IMG/VR virus record: IMGVR_UViG_3300025704_000043
Coordinates: 1-43,645 of that record
Source: a virus
Reading direction: 5' to 3' (one strand)
Length of the DNA stretch: 43,645 nt
Shown: positions 5,286 through 13,100 of the stretch, in pieces
Layout: every line of letters begins with the position of its first letter
Numbering within the stretch: position 1 is the first letter of the stretch
Notes under the pieces: generated by a model
Databases searched by the model: none
What the model was told of the DNA's origin: nothing
What the model saw: the letters and a program-made list of their open reading frames with translations, nothing else
Program-made: the position numbers and the translations under genes

Positions 5286-5354
5286 AAAGCGAAGTGCTAT
5301 ACACTATGCTATACATAGCGTTTTCTTTAGCAAGAAAAGCTACGTTTCACACAG

Positions 5355-5402
5355 TGTGACATTAGGGTCTTAATATAGACCTAGTAAGGGGCTATTGTCA
5401 CA
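5355..5402. repeat. inverted-repeat element, copy 1
   Basis: TGTGACATTAG at 5355-5365 pairs with CTATTGTCACA at 5392-5402 (one T-T mismatch). Inside is a second hairpin, GGTCT paired with AGACC. The right half AGTAAGGGGCTATTGTCA is identical in copy 2 at 6761-6806. On the plus strand it is followed by GTTTTTATTTG, which resembles a terminator tail, but the element lies just after the stop of the leftward 43-aa gene. Confidence 0.55.
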
Positions 5403-5406
5403 GTTT

Positions 5407-5538
5407 TTATTTGTATTGTTCTAACCATCTTTCGATGCCTTTTTGTTCGTCAGTCATAGGTTTTTCTACTACGTTAATGCGAATACATTTTACGTATTTC
5501 GTACCGTCAGGTCGTGTGATTGTTTTGCTTGTGTACAT
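5407..5538 (-). CDS. hypothetical protein (43 aa)
   Basis: The 43-aa product begins MYTSKTITRPDGTKYVKCIR and ends IERWLEQYK. A beta-hairpin-like start (TITRPDGTKYVKCIRINVVE) precedes a short helix (MTDEQKGIERWLEQY). It shares one base with the stop of the upstream 56-aa gene (TAATG), the last in a run of five coupled or closely spaced small genes from the element at 6302-6344. No family is recognised. Confidence 0.6.
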   Translation of the reverse strand: MYTSKTITRPDGTKYVKCIRINVVEKPMTDEQKGIERWLEQYK

Positions 5539-5708
5539 TATTTGTATATTTTTGGGTTAGTATGAGACATCCATTCGATGTTGTTGATGTCGAAGCCACG
5601 GTCTTCTATGAAAAGCTCTAGGTCTTCACAAGATTGATTTTCTTGGTCGGTAAATTCTAATTGGTGTACTTTACCGTTGGTGAAATTTAGTATTGTTATG
5701 TATATCAT
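5538..5708 (-). CDS. hypothetical protein (56 aa)
   Basis: A 56-aa protein starting MIYITILNFTNGKVHQLEFT. The N-terminal half alternates as in a beta-hairpin; the rest is helical and acidic (CEDLELFIEDRGFDINN). The ending IEWMSHTNPKIYK is typical of a small phage family I recall with an N-terminal 'V-W/H-Q-L' hairpin, but I cannot name it. The stop overlaps the next start (TAATG). Confidence 0.6.
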   Translation of the reverse strand: MIYITILNFTNGKVHQLEFTDQENQSCEDLELFIEDRGFDINNIEWMSHTNPKIYK

Positions 5709-5718
5709 ATTGTTTGTT

Positions 5719-5871
5719 TTAGATTGCTTCCCAGAACAGGTTGCGCTGTTCAGTGGTTAAGCCGATTAGATTGTCTTGTCCGAACATTTCTTGGCAGATC
5801 ACAGTTCTGCGCTCAGACTCTTTAATGTTTCGCATGACTTCGTCCCATGCTTGTTGATTTGTTTTATACAT
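5719..5871 (-). CDS. hypothetical helical protein (50 aa)
   Basis: A 50-aa protein beginning MYKTNQQAWDEVMRNIKESE and ending TTEQRNLFWEAI. It looks all-helical with one Cys. The A/T leader ATAAAAACTAAATATT precedes its ATG, and it lies 10 nt before the 56-aa gene. No family is recognised; operon position is the main support. Confidence 0.55.
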   Translation of the reverse strand: MYKTNQQAWDEVMRNIKESERRTVICQEMFGQDNLIGLTTEQRNLFWEAI

Positions 5872-5883
5872 AATATTTAGTTT

Positions 5884-6006
5884 TTATAGTTTATTAATTA
5901 GTTCGTCTAGTGTTATTTGTAAACTTGTTTTAGTTACATTTCCGTTTAGATATTGTTGAAGTTCATCGATTGTTGCAATTACTTCTACTCTTTGCTCGTT
6001 TGTCAT
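5884..6006 (-). CDS. hypothetical protein (40 aa)
   Basis: A 40-aa protein, MTNEQRVEVIATIDELQQYL then NGNVTKTSLQITLDELINKL, probably a helical hairpin. It has the same leader style (AATAAAAACTAAATATC before ATG) as its neighbour at 5719-5871, suggesting a duplicated translation-initiation region. No family is recognised. Confidence 0.5.
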   Translation of the reverse strand: MTNEQRVEVIATIDELQQYLNGNVTKTSLQITLDELINKL

Positions 6007-6045
6007 GATATTTAGTTTTTATTAGTTATTGTTTTAGATGAGAGA

Positions 6046-6273
6046 CTAGACTATTTCTTTGTCTCTTAAGATTACTGGAATACTTGTTGATGAAGTATAA
6101 GACTTATATTTGATGAAACAGTTCATAGTTTCTAGTTTGTCTTTCATGATATCATATACTTTATCGTGATTGTATGTTACTTGTTTTCCAGATTTGAATG
6201 TTACTTCAATGATTTGATTCTTTCCTACTAATGATTTTCTTACTACGAATCTTTTTGTTTTTAATGTTTCCAT
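6046..6273 (-). CDS. hypothetical 75-aa protein, paralogue 2
   Basis: Paralogue of the protein at 4900-5127 (57 of 75 identical by eye, gap-free). It starts METLKTKRFVVRKSLVGKNQ and ends SIPVILRDKEIV. Residues most strictly kept are KRFV-RKSL-GKNQ, EVTF-GK, TYNHD, IMKDKLE, KYKSYTSS and SIPVILRDK; differences cluster at positions 31-41. It is the first gene after the element at 6302-6344, followed by four even smaller genes that paralogue 1 lacks. Function is unknown. Confidence 0.75.
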   Translation of the reverse strand: METLKTKRFVVRKSLVGKNQIIEVTFKSGKQVTYNHDKVYDIMKDKLETMNCFIKYKSYTSSTSIPVILRDKEIV

Positions 6274-6301
6274 GTTTATTATATTTAATTATTATTATTT
6301 A

Positions 6302-6344
6302 GTTACAGTTATATTATCTAGTTGACTACGTATTTTCTTTGTAA
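6302..6344 (-). promoter_or_regulatory. bipartite promoter-like element, copy I
   Basis: The minus strand reads TTACAAAGAAAATACG, ten variable bases, GATAATAT, AACTGTAAC. The ATG of paralogue 2 follows after 28 nt of A/T leader. It precedes the five-gene run 6273 to 5407. Confidence 0.65.
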
Positions 6345-6353
6345 TGTTCTCCT

Positions 6354-6467
6354 TTATAAAAGGTTAGAACCGTTTTGTAATGTATCAATTAATACTATTA
6401 TAGATAAGAATAGAATAGTTGATAGAGAAATTAATTTGATTACTGAATTAAGATTTAAATGTTTCAT
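6354..6467 (-). CDS. small membrane peptide (37 aa)
   Basis: The product begins MKHLNLNSVIKLISLSTILF and continues LSIIVLIDTLQNGSNLL. A hydrophobic stretch of about 20 residues (VIKLISLSTILFLSIIVLI) is flanked by a short basic N-terminus and a polar C-terminus, fitting a single membrane span. The ATG lies 14 nt downstream of the element at 6482-6524, so it is the leader gene of the whole leftward region. Function is unknown. Confidence 0.55.
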   Translation of the reverse strand: MKHLNLNSVIKLISLSTILFLSIIVLIDTLQNGSNLL

Positions 6468-6481
6468 GTTATAGTTATTTG

Positions 6482-6524
6482 GTTACAGTTATATTATCTG
6501 TGTGCAAGCGTATTATTTTTGTAA
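6482..6524 (-). promoter_or_regulatory. bipartite promoter-like element, copy J
   Basis: TTACAAAAATAATACG, ten variable bases, GATAATAT and AACTGTAAC on the minus strand. It is the first (rightmost) copy, at the edge of the divergent region, and precedes the 37-aa membrane peptide. Confidence 0.65.
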
Positions 6525-6712
6525 AGTTCTCGGCGATAGCGGTGGTATGCTATACATTTTTTCTAAAGAAAAAAAAAGAAATAGCTAGGGAAAAAGCTAA
6601 ATGCTAAGATGTAACACGCTGAAAACCACGTATATATACACGAAAACGTAAATAAAGTTGGGGGACCCGGCAAAATGAAATGCGTTTCCGTAAGTCGTTG
6701 GAAATCAGAGAG

Positions 6713-6746
6713 ATAGGGGGTTACACTATACCCCTATATTTTTAAT
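6713..6746 (+). terminator. possible intrinsic terminator
   Basis: ATAGGGG (6713-6719) pairs perfectly with CCCCTAT (6731-6737) around an 11-nt loop, and ATTTTTAATAAC follows on the plus strand. No rightward gene lies directly upstream, so it may stop antisense or read-through transcripts, or be a structural element of the divergent region. Confidence 0.4.
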
Positions 6747-6760
6747 AACTTTTTAAAAAC

Positions 6761-6806
6761 TGTGACATTAGCCTTATAAGTTATAGAGTAAGGGGCTATT
6801 GTCATA
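6761..6806. repeat. inverted-repeat element, copy 2
   Basis: TGTGACATTAG (6761-6771) pairs with CTATTGTCA (6796-6804), with an inner CTTATAAG palindrome. Both arms are identical to copy 1, while the inner 15-17 nt differ. Here the TTTTTA tail lies on the minus-strand side (GTCACAGTTTTTA), the reverse of copy 1. Confidence 0.55.
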
Positions 6807-6878
6807 CCCCTATTAATTTCGATGCGTGTAAAATGAGCGTCTTTCGTGTAAGTATATAGACTATGTAATTTAAAGAGC

Positions 6879-7151
6879 ATGGGAAAACAAAAACTAAGTC
6901 CAGCGGCAGCGAAAGCCAAAGCTATTAGAGACTTAAAAGCAGCGAACTCACCGGACAGAAAAGAAAAAAGAGCAGATAGTCAGAAAAAAAGGAGAGCAGC
7001 GGCTAAAAAACACGGACCAAATTGGTTAAACGGAAAACACTACGACCATAACACCGGGAGATTTACATCTGCAACGCATAATCTTGGTGGAACACAGAAC
7101 GAGAACTTAAAAGACGGTACAAAAGCCGAAAAAGCACAATCTAAAAAATAA
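6879..7151 (+). CDS. small basic protein, possible DNA-binding (90 aa)
   Basis: A 90-aa protein dominated by Lys, Arg and Ala: AAAKAKAIRDLKAANSPDRK, then a KKRRAAAKKHG segment and WLNGKHYDHNTGRFTSATHN. The N-terminal half should be a basic amphipathic helix. The middle DH-(N)-x-x-x-RF pattern resembles small HNH-like or packaging-associated basic proteins common in marine phages, but the HNH catalytic set is not complete. It is the first rightward gene and ends 3 nt before the first appendage gene. DNA binding is inferred from charge alone. Confidence 0.65.
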   Translation: MGKQKLSPAAAKAKAIRDLKAANSPDRKEKRADSQKKRRAAAKKHGPNWLNGKHYDHNTGRFTSATHNLGGTQNENLKDGTKAEKAQSKK

Positions 7152-7154
7152 AAA

Positions 7155-8189
7155 ATGGCAATAAACTATAGCTATCCAGAAATAGGGGCGTTAGCAACAG
7201 GTGATTTACTAACTGTAGTAGACATATCTAACGGGAACAGAACAAATACGCTAGAAATAGGTGATTTATCTAGTTACATAATTACAACATCGAGCCTTAC
7301 TAACGGCTCTGGTACCGCAGCTGCTATTCCAAAGTGGTCTGATGCAGATACATTGACAGATTCTTTAATGAGTGAAACTGCTTCTAGCATAAACGTAACA
7401 GGTGATTTAAACGCTTCAAACGATTTAATAGCTGGTAGAGATCTTACTGTTACAAGAACTGCTAACATTTCTGATTTAGTTACTACTGGAACAGCCGTTA
7501 TTGGAGGTAATATTACTGGTAACAATAATGTTATAGCCCTTAATAACGTATCTGTTGGTAATGACTTAACCGTTGTTAACGACGTATCTATTAGTAACGG
7601 CCTTGTGGTTACTGGTGGTACTGAGGTAAACGCATTGACTATTAACGCAGCACTGGAAGACGGTTCTGGAACTGAAGGTACTTCTGGTCAAATATTAAGT
7701 TCTACTGGAACAGCTACGCAATGGATAGATGTTGAGGCTCAGACTTTTTCTAGTTTAACCACTACAGGTACTTCAGGCGCAGCTACTTTGGTAGCAGGAG
7801 TTTTAAATGTTCCTCAGTATGTAAGTAGCGCACCAGCATATACTTCATCATTTATATCTATATCTCAGTCAGGTACAGGGGAGCCAACTGCGGCTTTTCT
7901 TTCTAATGATGCAGGACTTGTTCTCGGAACAGATACACGTATGGGTACTGGGGAATATTACTTTACATTTACAGGAACTCCTCCGGATGAAGATAATGTA
8001 ATGATTGTTTTACCTGGCGGTTTACGCAACGGTGGGTACAGCTTTATAACATTAGTTTCTGAATATAGAAATTCAGGTCAATTATTTATAAATTCATATG
8101 GAGTAAATGGTTCTGGAGCGCTAATAGCAACAGATATAGGGTTTGGCGGGGACAACTTAATTATTGTGGAAATAAGAGTATTTAACTAA
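7155..8189 (+). CDS. tail appendage (fibre-like) protein 1, 344 aa
   Basis: A Thr/Ser/Gly/Asn-rich protein with short beta-type repeats (NDLTV-, TGT-, N-VSVGNDLTVVNDVSISNG), typical of trimeric tail fibres or spikes. The segment EGTSGQILSSTGTATQWID, around residues 172-190, also occurs near the N-terminus of the large appendage protein at 10153 (TSGQVLSSTGTGTSWI), so both share a structural module. The C-terminal 130 residues form a globular beta domain of unknown type, probably the receptor-contacting or capping end. The stop overlaps the next start (TAATG). Confidence 0.7.
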   Translation: MAINYSYPEIGALATGDLLTVVDISNGNRTNTLEIGDLSSYIITTSSLTNGSGTAAAIPKWSDADTLTDSLMSETASSINVTGDLNASNDLIAGRDLTVTRTANISDLVTTGTAVIGGNITGNNNVIALNNVSVGNDLTVVNDVSISNGLVVTGGTEVNALTINAALEDGSGTEGTSGQILSSTGTATQWIDVEAQTFSSLTTTGTSGAATLVAGVLNVPQYVSSAPAYTSSFISISQSGTGEPTAAFLSNDAGLVLGTDTRMGTGEYYFTFTGTPPDEDNVMIVLPGGLRNGGYSFITLVSEYRNSGQLFINSYGVNGSGALIATDIGFGGDNLIIVEIRVFN

Positions 8190-8884
8190 TGAGTGGAATA
8201 TCGTCTTACCAATTAAAATCACAACCAGATGGCTCTGATATAGTAATCGGAACATCGGTAGAAAATGGGCAGACTAAAAATTTCTCTGTAGGAGCATTAT
8301 CAAACTACTCGATAAACACTTACCTTAAGAATATTAGCTGGCAATTCATTATATTAGAGCCAGATCCAGTTGAAAGAGCAGTAGGTTCTATATCTTTTGA
8401 GAACTTTGGTGGTCAAGGCACTAATTGGTCCGCTATTACTAGACTATATATAAACACACAGATGCCAAATGGCACAGCTTCAATAAACTACTTAACAAGA
8501 CTTGTAGGAAAAGACATTGTATTTGGTGATAGAAACAATTTAGATGGGTATGGCATCTTTACTCTAACAGCATTAACTCAAGAATCAGGTTCTGTGTACT
8601 ATATGGACCTATCTTATAAGTCAGGTAGTGGAGTTATTAAGGCTTTACATTACTATGGCATACAAATAGACATCGAAGCTGTAGAAAGTGACAAGCATTT
8701 TGTATTTACGCAGCCAACACCTTCTACCTCGTGGACTATAGAACATAACTTAAATAAATTTCCATCTGTATCTGTTGTAAACAACAACAATGTGTTAATG
8801 TATGGAGAAACAACGTATACGGACTTAAACAATTTAACAATAAACTTTTCAGCTGGCTTTTCAGGCAAAGCGTACCTAAACTAA
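8189..8884 (+). CDS. tail appendage protein 2, 231 aa
   Basis: The N-terminus (GISSYQLKSQPDGSDIVIGT) parallels that of appendage 1 ('ALATGDLLTVVD'), suggesting a common attachment domain. The C-terminal about 60 residues (STSWTIEHNLNKFPSVSVVN, ending FSGKAYLN) match a C-terminal domain I have seen on many phage fibres, 'W-T-I-x-H-N-L-x-K-x-P-S-V-x-V', ending in 'F-S-G-K-A-Y-L-N'. It is translationally coupled to appendage 1 and lies 7 nt before appendage 3. It should be a virion surface component. Confidence 0.7.
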   Translation: MSGISSYQLKSQPDGSDIVIGTSVENGQTKNFSVGALSNYSINTYLKNISWQFIILEPDPVERAVGSISFENFGGQGTNWSAITRLYINTQMPNGTASINYLTRLVGKDIVFGDRNNLDGYGIFTLTALTQESGSVYYMDLSYKSGSGVIKALHYYGIQIDIEAVESDKHFVFTQPTPSTSWTIEHNLNKFPSVSVVNNNNVLMYGETTYTDLNNLTINFSAGFSGKAYLN

Positions 8885-8891
8885 AAAAACA

Positions 8892-10133
8892 ATGGCAATC
8901 AATTATTTAAATAGCATTGATCTTAACAGAAACGAACTGCAAGATGCGCAGTTAATAAGATCTCAAGTAGAAAACCAACCAAACGACGCTGCTGTAGGTG
9001 GAACACCTGTAGAAGGTCAGTTATATTTTAACACATCAGACGATGTACTAAAAATTTACGCTAACGGTGCCTGGGTAGAAGTAGGTGGTGGAGTAGAAAC
9101 TCTTACGACTACAGATGGTACTTACATCAATCTAACACCTAACTCTGCAACTTCTGGAGCAGTTACTGTAACAGCGGATCTTTCTGCTATAGATGGAACG
9201 TCAAGCGCAGGTGAAAGATACTTAACTAAAACAAATGTTTGGGCTGAAATAAGCACAATACCAGGAACATACGTATGGGCTATTCAAGGAGACACAGGTG
9301 GTCCAACGTCTGTAACTTCAGGTAGCACTATTGATTTTGAAGGAGGAAATAATGTTACAACTGCTTTAGTAGGTAATACATTAACAATAAACTCTACAAA
9401 TGAAGCAATAACATTAACAGGTGACGTTACTGGCACAGGTACAACATCTATAGCTACTACTATATCCGCTGGAGCAGTTGACTTTGCTATGATAAATCCC
9501 GCGGTTGTAATAACTGAAGCTGAAGGTATTGTAAATAACGACAACGATGTTACATTACCAACTTCCGCAGCTGTAAAAGCTTATGTAGATGATTCAGTCG
9601 CTGGTGGATTAGTATATCAAGGCGGATACAACGCTGCCACTAACACTCCAAACCTAGATTCTCCTCCAACAGGAGCGGTTAATAAAGGTTTTACCTATAC
9701 AGTAACTGCTGACGGATTATTCTTTACAGAGCAAGTTAGAGTAGGTGACGTGCTTATTGCTGAGATAGACACCCCGACAACATTAGCTGATTGGACAACT
9801 GTTCAGAACAATATTGATCTTGCTGATCTAACAACAGTAGGTATTGGTAATGTAAACGCTGGTACTGGTATTAGTGTAGCTTACTCTAATGGAACAGCTA
9901 CAGTAACAAACACACAAACGAACTCAGATAACACTTACGCTGTAACAATAACTGATACAGCTACAATAACGCATGGGTTAGGTACTAAAGATGTTATGAT
10001 TCAACTGTATGACGTAACCACAGATGAAACTGTATATGCTGATGTTGATAGAGCTTCTACAACAACCGCTACAATTACATTTGCTACAACTCCTACAAAC
10101 TCAGTTAGAGTATTAGTGCAGAAGATAGGGTAA
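8892..10133 (+). CDS. tail appendage protein 3, 413 aa
   Basis: The N-terminal domain (MAINYLNSIDLNRNELQDAQ, then GTPVEGQLYFNTSDDVLKIY and GAWVEVGGG) is a common phage-fibre head domain with 'G-Q-L-Y-F-N-T-x-x-x-x-L-K-I-Y-x-x-G-x-W'. The middle contains TLTGDVTGTGTTSIATTI and the AAVKAYVDD motif often found in fibre shafts. The C-terminal domain TYAVTITDTATITHGLGTKD, ending RVLVQKIG, is again a widespread beta capping domain. It is probably a trimeric adhesin on the short tail. Confidence 0.75.
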   Translation: MAINYLNSIDLNRNELQDAQLIRSQVENQPNDAAVGGTPVEGQLYFNTSDDVLKIYANGAWVEVGGGVETLTTTDGTYINLTPNSATSGAVTVTADLSAIDGTSSAGERYLTKTNVWAEISTIPGTYVWAIQGDTGGPTSVTSGSTIDFEGGNNVTTALVGNTLTINSTNEAITLTGDVTGTGTTSIATTISAGAVDFAMINPAVVITEAEGIVNNDNDVTLPTSAAVKAYVDDSVAGGLVYQGGYNAATNTPNLDSPPTGAVNKGFTYTVTADGLFFTEQVRVGDVLIAEIDTPTTLADWTTVQNNIDLADLTTVGIGNVNAGTGISVAYSNGTATVTNTQTNSDNTYAVTITDTATITHGLGTKDVMIQLYDVTTDETVYADVDRASTTTATITFATTPTNSVRVLVQKIG

Positions 10134-10152
10134 TAACAATTAAATACAATAC

Positions 10153-13100
10153 ATGAAGTTTAAAAATGACATAGAGCTACAGGCTGGTCTTGAGGATTTA
10201 TCTGGCTCAACAGGTACCTCAGGACAGGTACTGTCTTCCACAGGGACAGGTACTTCCTGGATAGCTCAAGATGATATAACATCCGCAGCTTCTAAGCTTG
10301 TAGTAATAGCATGTAAAAACACTCATACAGCTACGATATTAAAAGGAACACCTGTTTATCAAACTGGTACGGTTGGAGCAACCGACGTTATAGAGGTTGC
10401 ACCTGCTGATGCTTTAATATCTTTAGGTTACCAACCAGCTGTTGGTTTGCTACAGCAAGATTTAGCTATAAACGGATTTGGTAATGTAGTTATAACAGGT
10501 GAACTACTAAACTTCACAACAGACCCTATAGATGGGTTAACTCCTGTAACAGGGCAAAAAGTATTTTTAAAATCAGGTGGAGGCTTAACCTTAACAAAGC
10601 CAACAGGTGTAACCAACGGTATACAAAACTTAGGTCTTATAGGTAAGGTATCTGGAGGAAGCGCTGGGTCTATTACTGTATCATCTATTATGCGTACCAA
10701 TGATGTGCCTAACCTTACAACAGGTAAGATATGGGTTGGTGATGGAAACACAGTAGAATCTACTGTTGTACACTTGGATGAGGTTAATGGTAGGATGGGT
10801 ATTGGAACAAGTAGCCCTAATGCTGTATTAAATGTAAGTGGTGCTGGTGACTTTTCGGGAGGAACAGTTGTTTCAGGTATAGACAGTCAAACTGATGTTG
10901 GAATTTCTATAGCTAAAGGCAGTTATGTAAAATCTAATGACGGAAATTATTTAAGAAACTTAATTGGTCAACAATCAGGTGGATCTATTGACATTGGTCA
11001 AGGAGGGACTGGTTTGATTTCAAATATAAATTTAAAACCTGGGAGTAGTGGTAATATAGACTTTTTTGGTAGTGGATCTATTGATATGCGTGTAGCTTCC
11101 TCAGGCAACGTTGGTATCGGGACTACTAGTCCTAGCGCTAAATTGCACGTTACTGATGGGAGTGGTGGAGATATAGCAATAGGAACTAATACAACTGCTG
11201 TAAAATATTTAAATTTCGGATTAAACTCAGATTACTCTATACAATCAAATGGAGGAAGTTATTTAAGATTCCATACTGAGGGGTCAGAAAGAATACGTAT
11301 TGATTCCGCAGGTAACGTCGGGATCGGAACGACTGCTCCGTCAATTGTTGGGGGAACTGCAAAAATGACAATTAATGTGGGTGCTTCTCCATCGCCAGTT
11401 TCAATTGTTAATGGAACTACGGACGGTATGTACATTAGAAGGTACGACACTAACGGTCAATATCAAATACAGACAACTGTTGGCACTGGAAATAGTGGTA
11501 ATCTATCTCTTCAAACATATGGTGGCAACGTAGGTATCGGTACGACTAGTCCTGGTTATAAACTTGATGTTTCAGGAGACGCAAGGTTTACAGGTGATGT
11601 AACTGTATCAGGCGGTGACATTACTCTAGGTGGCACAGGGCGTATTCAAGGTATAGACACTGTAAGTGCTGGTACAGATGCTACTAGTAAAACATATGTA
11701 GATAATGCAATAGCGGGTGTGCCGCAAGGAGATATAACTGCAGTAACAGCTGGTACTTTTTTAACAGGAGGAGGTACTTCTGGTAGTGTAACGCTTAATG
11801 CAGATGCATCAAAATTATCTCATATTGTCGATAGTTCTAATGCAAGTGTAACTGCCGGTTGGATAACAGTAGCTGAAGCCGATACAGCAAGACGGGCTGG
11901 AGAGATTTATGTAACAGATGGAGAATCTGGTGATCATTCATTCATTCGTATTGATTGGATGCGTAGTTATGCGGATAGTAACTTTACAGTATTAAATTGT
12001 GGCGGTCACCAAAATAGAATTCAAGGAGTAAGAGTATTACAGGAAACAGCTGATCCCACGTATGGTCCAAAATATTTACAAGTAAAAGTTACAGTAACTT
12101 CTAATTATTATGTTATTATAACTGCTCCTGGAACAATACCTAATTATTCAGACTTTACAGCAGTAACACCTGTATTAGAAGACACTAAAACAGGATATTC
12201 TGTAACAGGAGCTCAGCTGGAGAACCTACAAGATTCAAGCGTGGGTACTCAGGAAGGTATTACAGTTGGAGAAGAACTATATGTTAATGGCGGAGGAAAC
12301 TCTTATTTTCTAGGCAACGTAGGAATTGGTCTGACTAGTCCAACATCGGGGATACACGTTAATACTTCCCAATCAGCTGCTAGATTTATTTCGAGTCAGG
12401 CGACTGGATTAGAAGTGCAAGGAGGTGGAAATAGTCAACCTATAGCAAGTTTTAAAGATACAGCTGCTTCTGAAAAAGTAAGAATATCTTCTACAGGTAA
12501 CGTAGGGATCGGGACGACTTCGCCAGACACGAAGCTAACTCTGTCATACTCGGCTAATGGTGGTTCAGAAGGTCTTAAATTAAATTCAGCGACACGAACA
12601 ACGACTGAAGATAATTTATCTGCCATTGAAGTAGTAGGAAACACAAACTACGGCACTGTATTTAATGTGCAAATGGATGGTCAGATTCAGGTAAGTCCGC
12701 GTGGTACAGAAGCCATGCGTATTGATTCTTCAGGCAACGTAGGTATTGGAACGACTAGTCCTAATACGGCTTTAGAGGTTGATGGTGCAATTTCAACTAC
12801 TACTTCTGATTACGTTCAAGGATCAACTGGTTCAAGATTGTTATTAGAAACATCAGGATCAGGTAATACATATTCATATATACAAGCACAAAATAGCGGA
12901 GGTGCTTCTAGCGCGGAAGATTTAGCCTTACAACTTTACGGCGGTAACGTAGGGATCGGGACAGCAAGTCCTACAACTGTTTACAGTAAAGTTTTACAAA
13001 TCAACGCTTCAGGGAACGGGTCAACCTTAAGACTAACTGACGCAGGAAGCGGCTCTGCAGTAGGCAATGGCTTAGAGCTATTACAGTTTGGAGTGGATTC

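Larger units (their letters stand above)
5207..5406. other. 200-nt non-coding spacer with repeats and hairpins
   Basis: No ORF is seen. It holds a 17-bp direct repeat, AGCGAAGTGCTATACAC (5220-5236 and 5288-5304), a third TGCTATACA (5307-5315), the palindrome CTATG-CTATA-CATAG (5304-5318), a TTTTCTT/AAGAAAA hairpin (5317-5341), the promoter-like copy H, and the inverted-repeat element at 5355-5402. A fourth TGCTATACA lies at 6548-6556. Confidence 0.6.
6525..6878. other. divergent non-coding region between leftward and rightward modules
   Basis: I see no convincing ORF in these 354 nt. The region holds a TGCTATACA repeat (6548-6556), a long A-rich run (6561-6580), a short palindromic CACGTATATATACACG, a hairpin at 6713-6737, the second inverted-repeat element (6761-6806), and ACCCCTATT repeats near 6730 and 6806. 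Transcription of the late genes should start here, but no match to the leftward element or to a Bacteroidota TTTG/TAnnTTTG promoter is obvious. A replication origin is possible but unsupported. Confidence 0.6.

Noticed and set aside
6881-7150. HNH endonuclease
   Set aside because: The small basic protein has a DH and an N nearby, but the ordered His-Asn-His set with zinc Cys pairs is missing.
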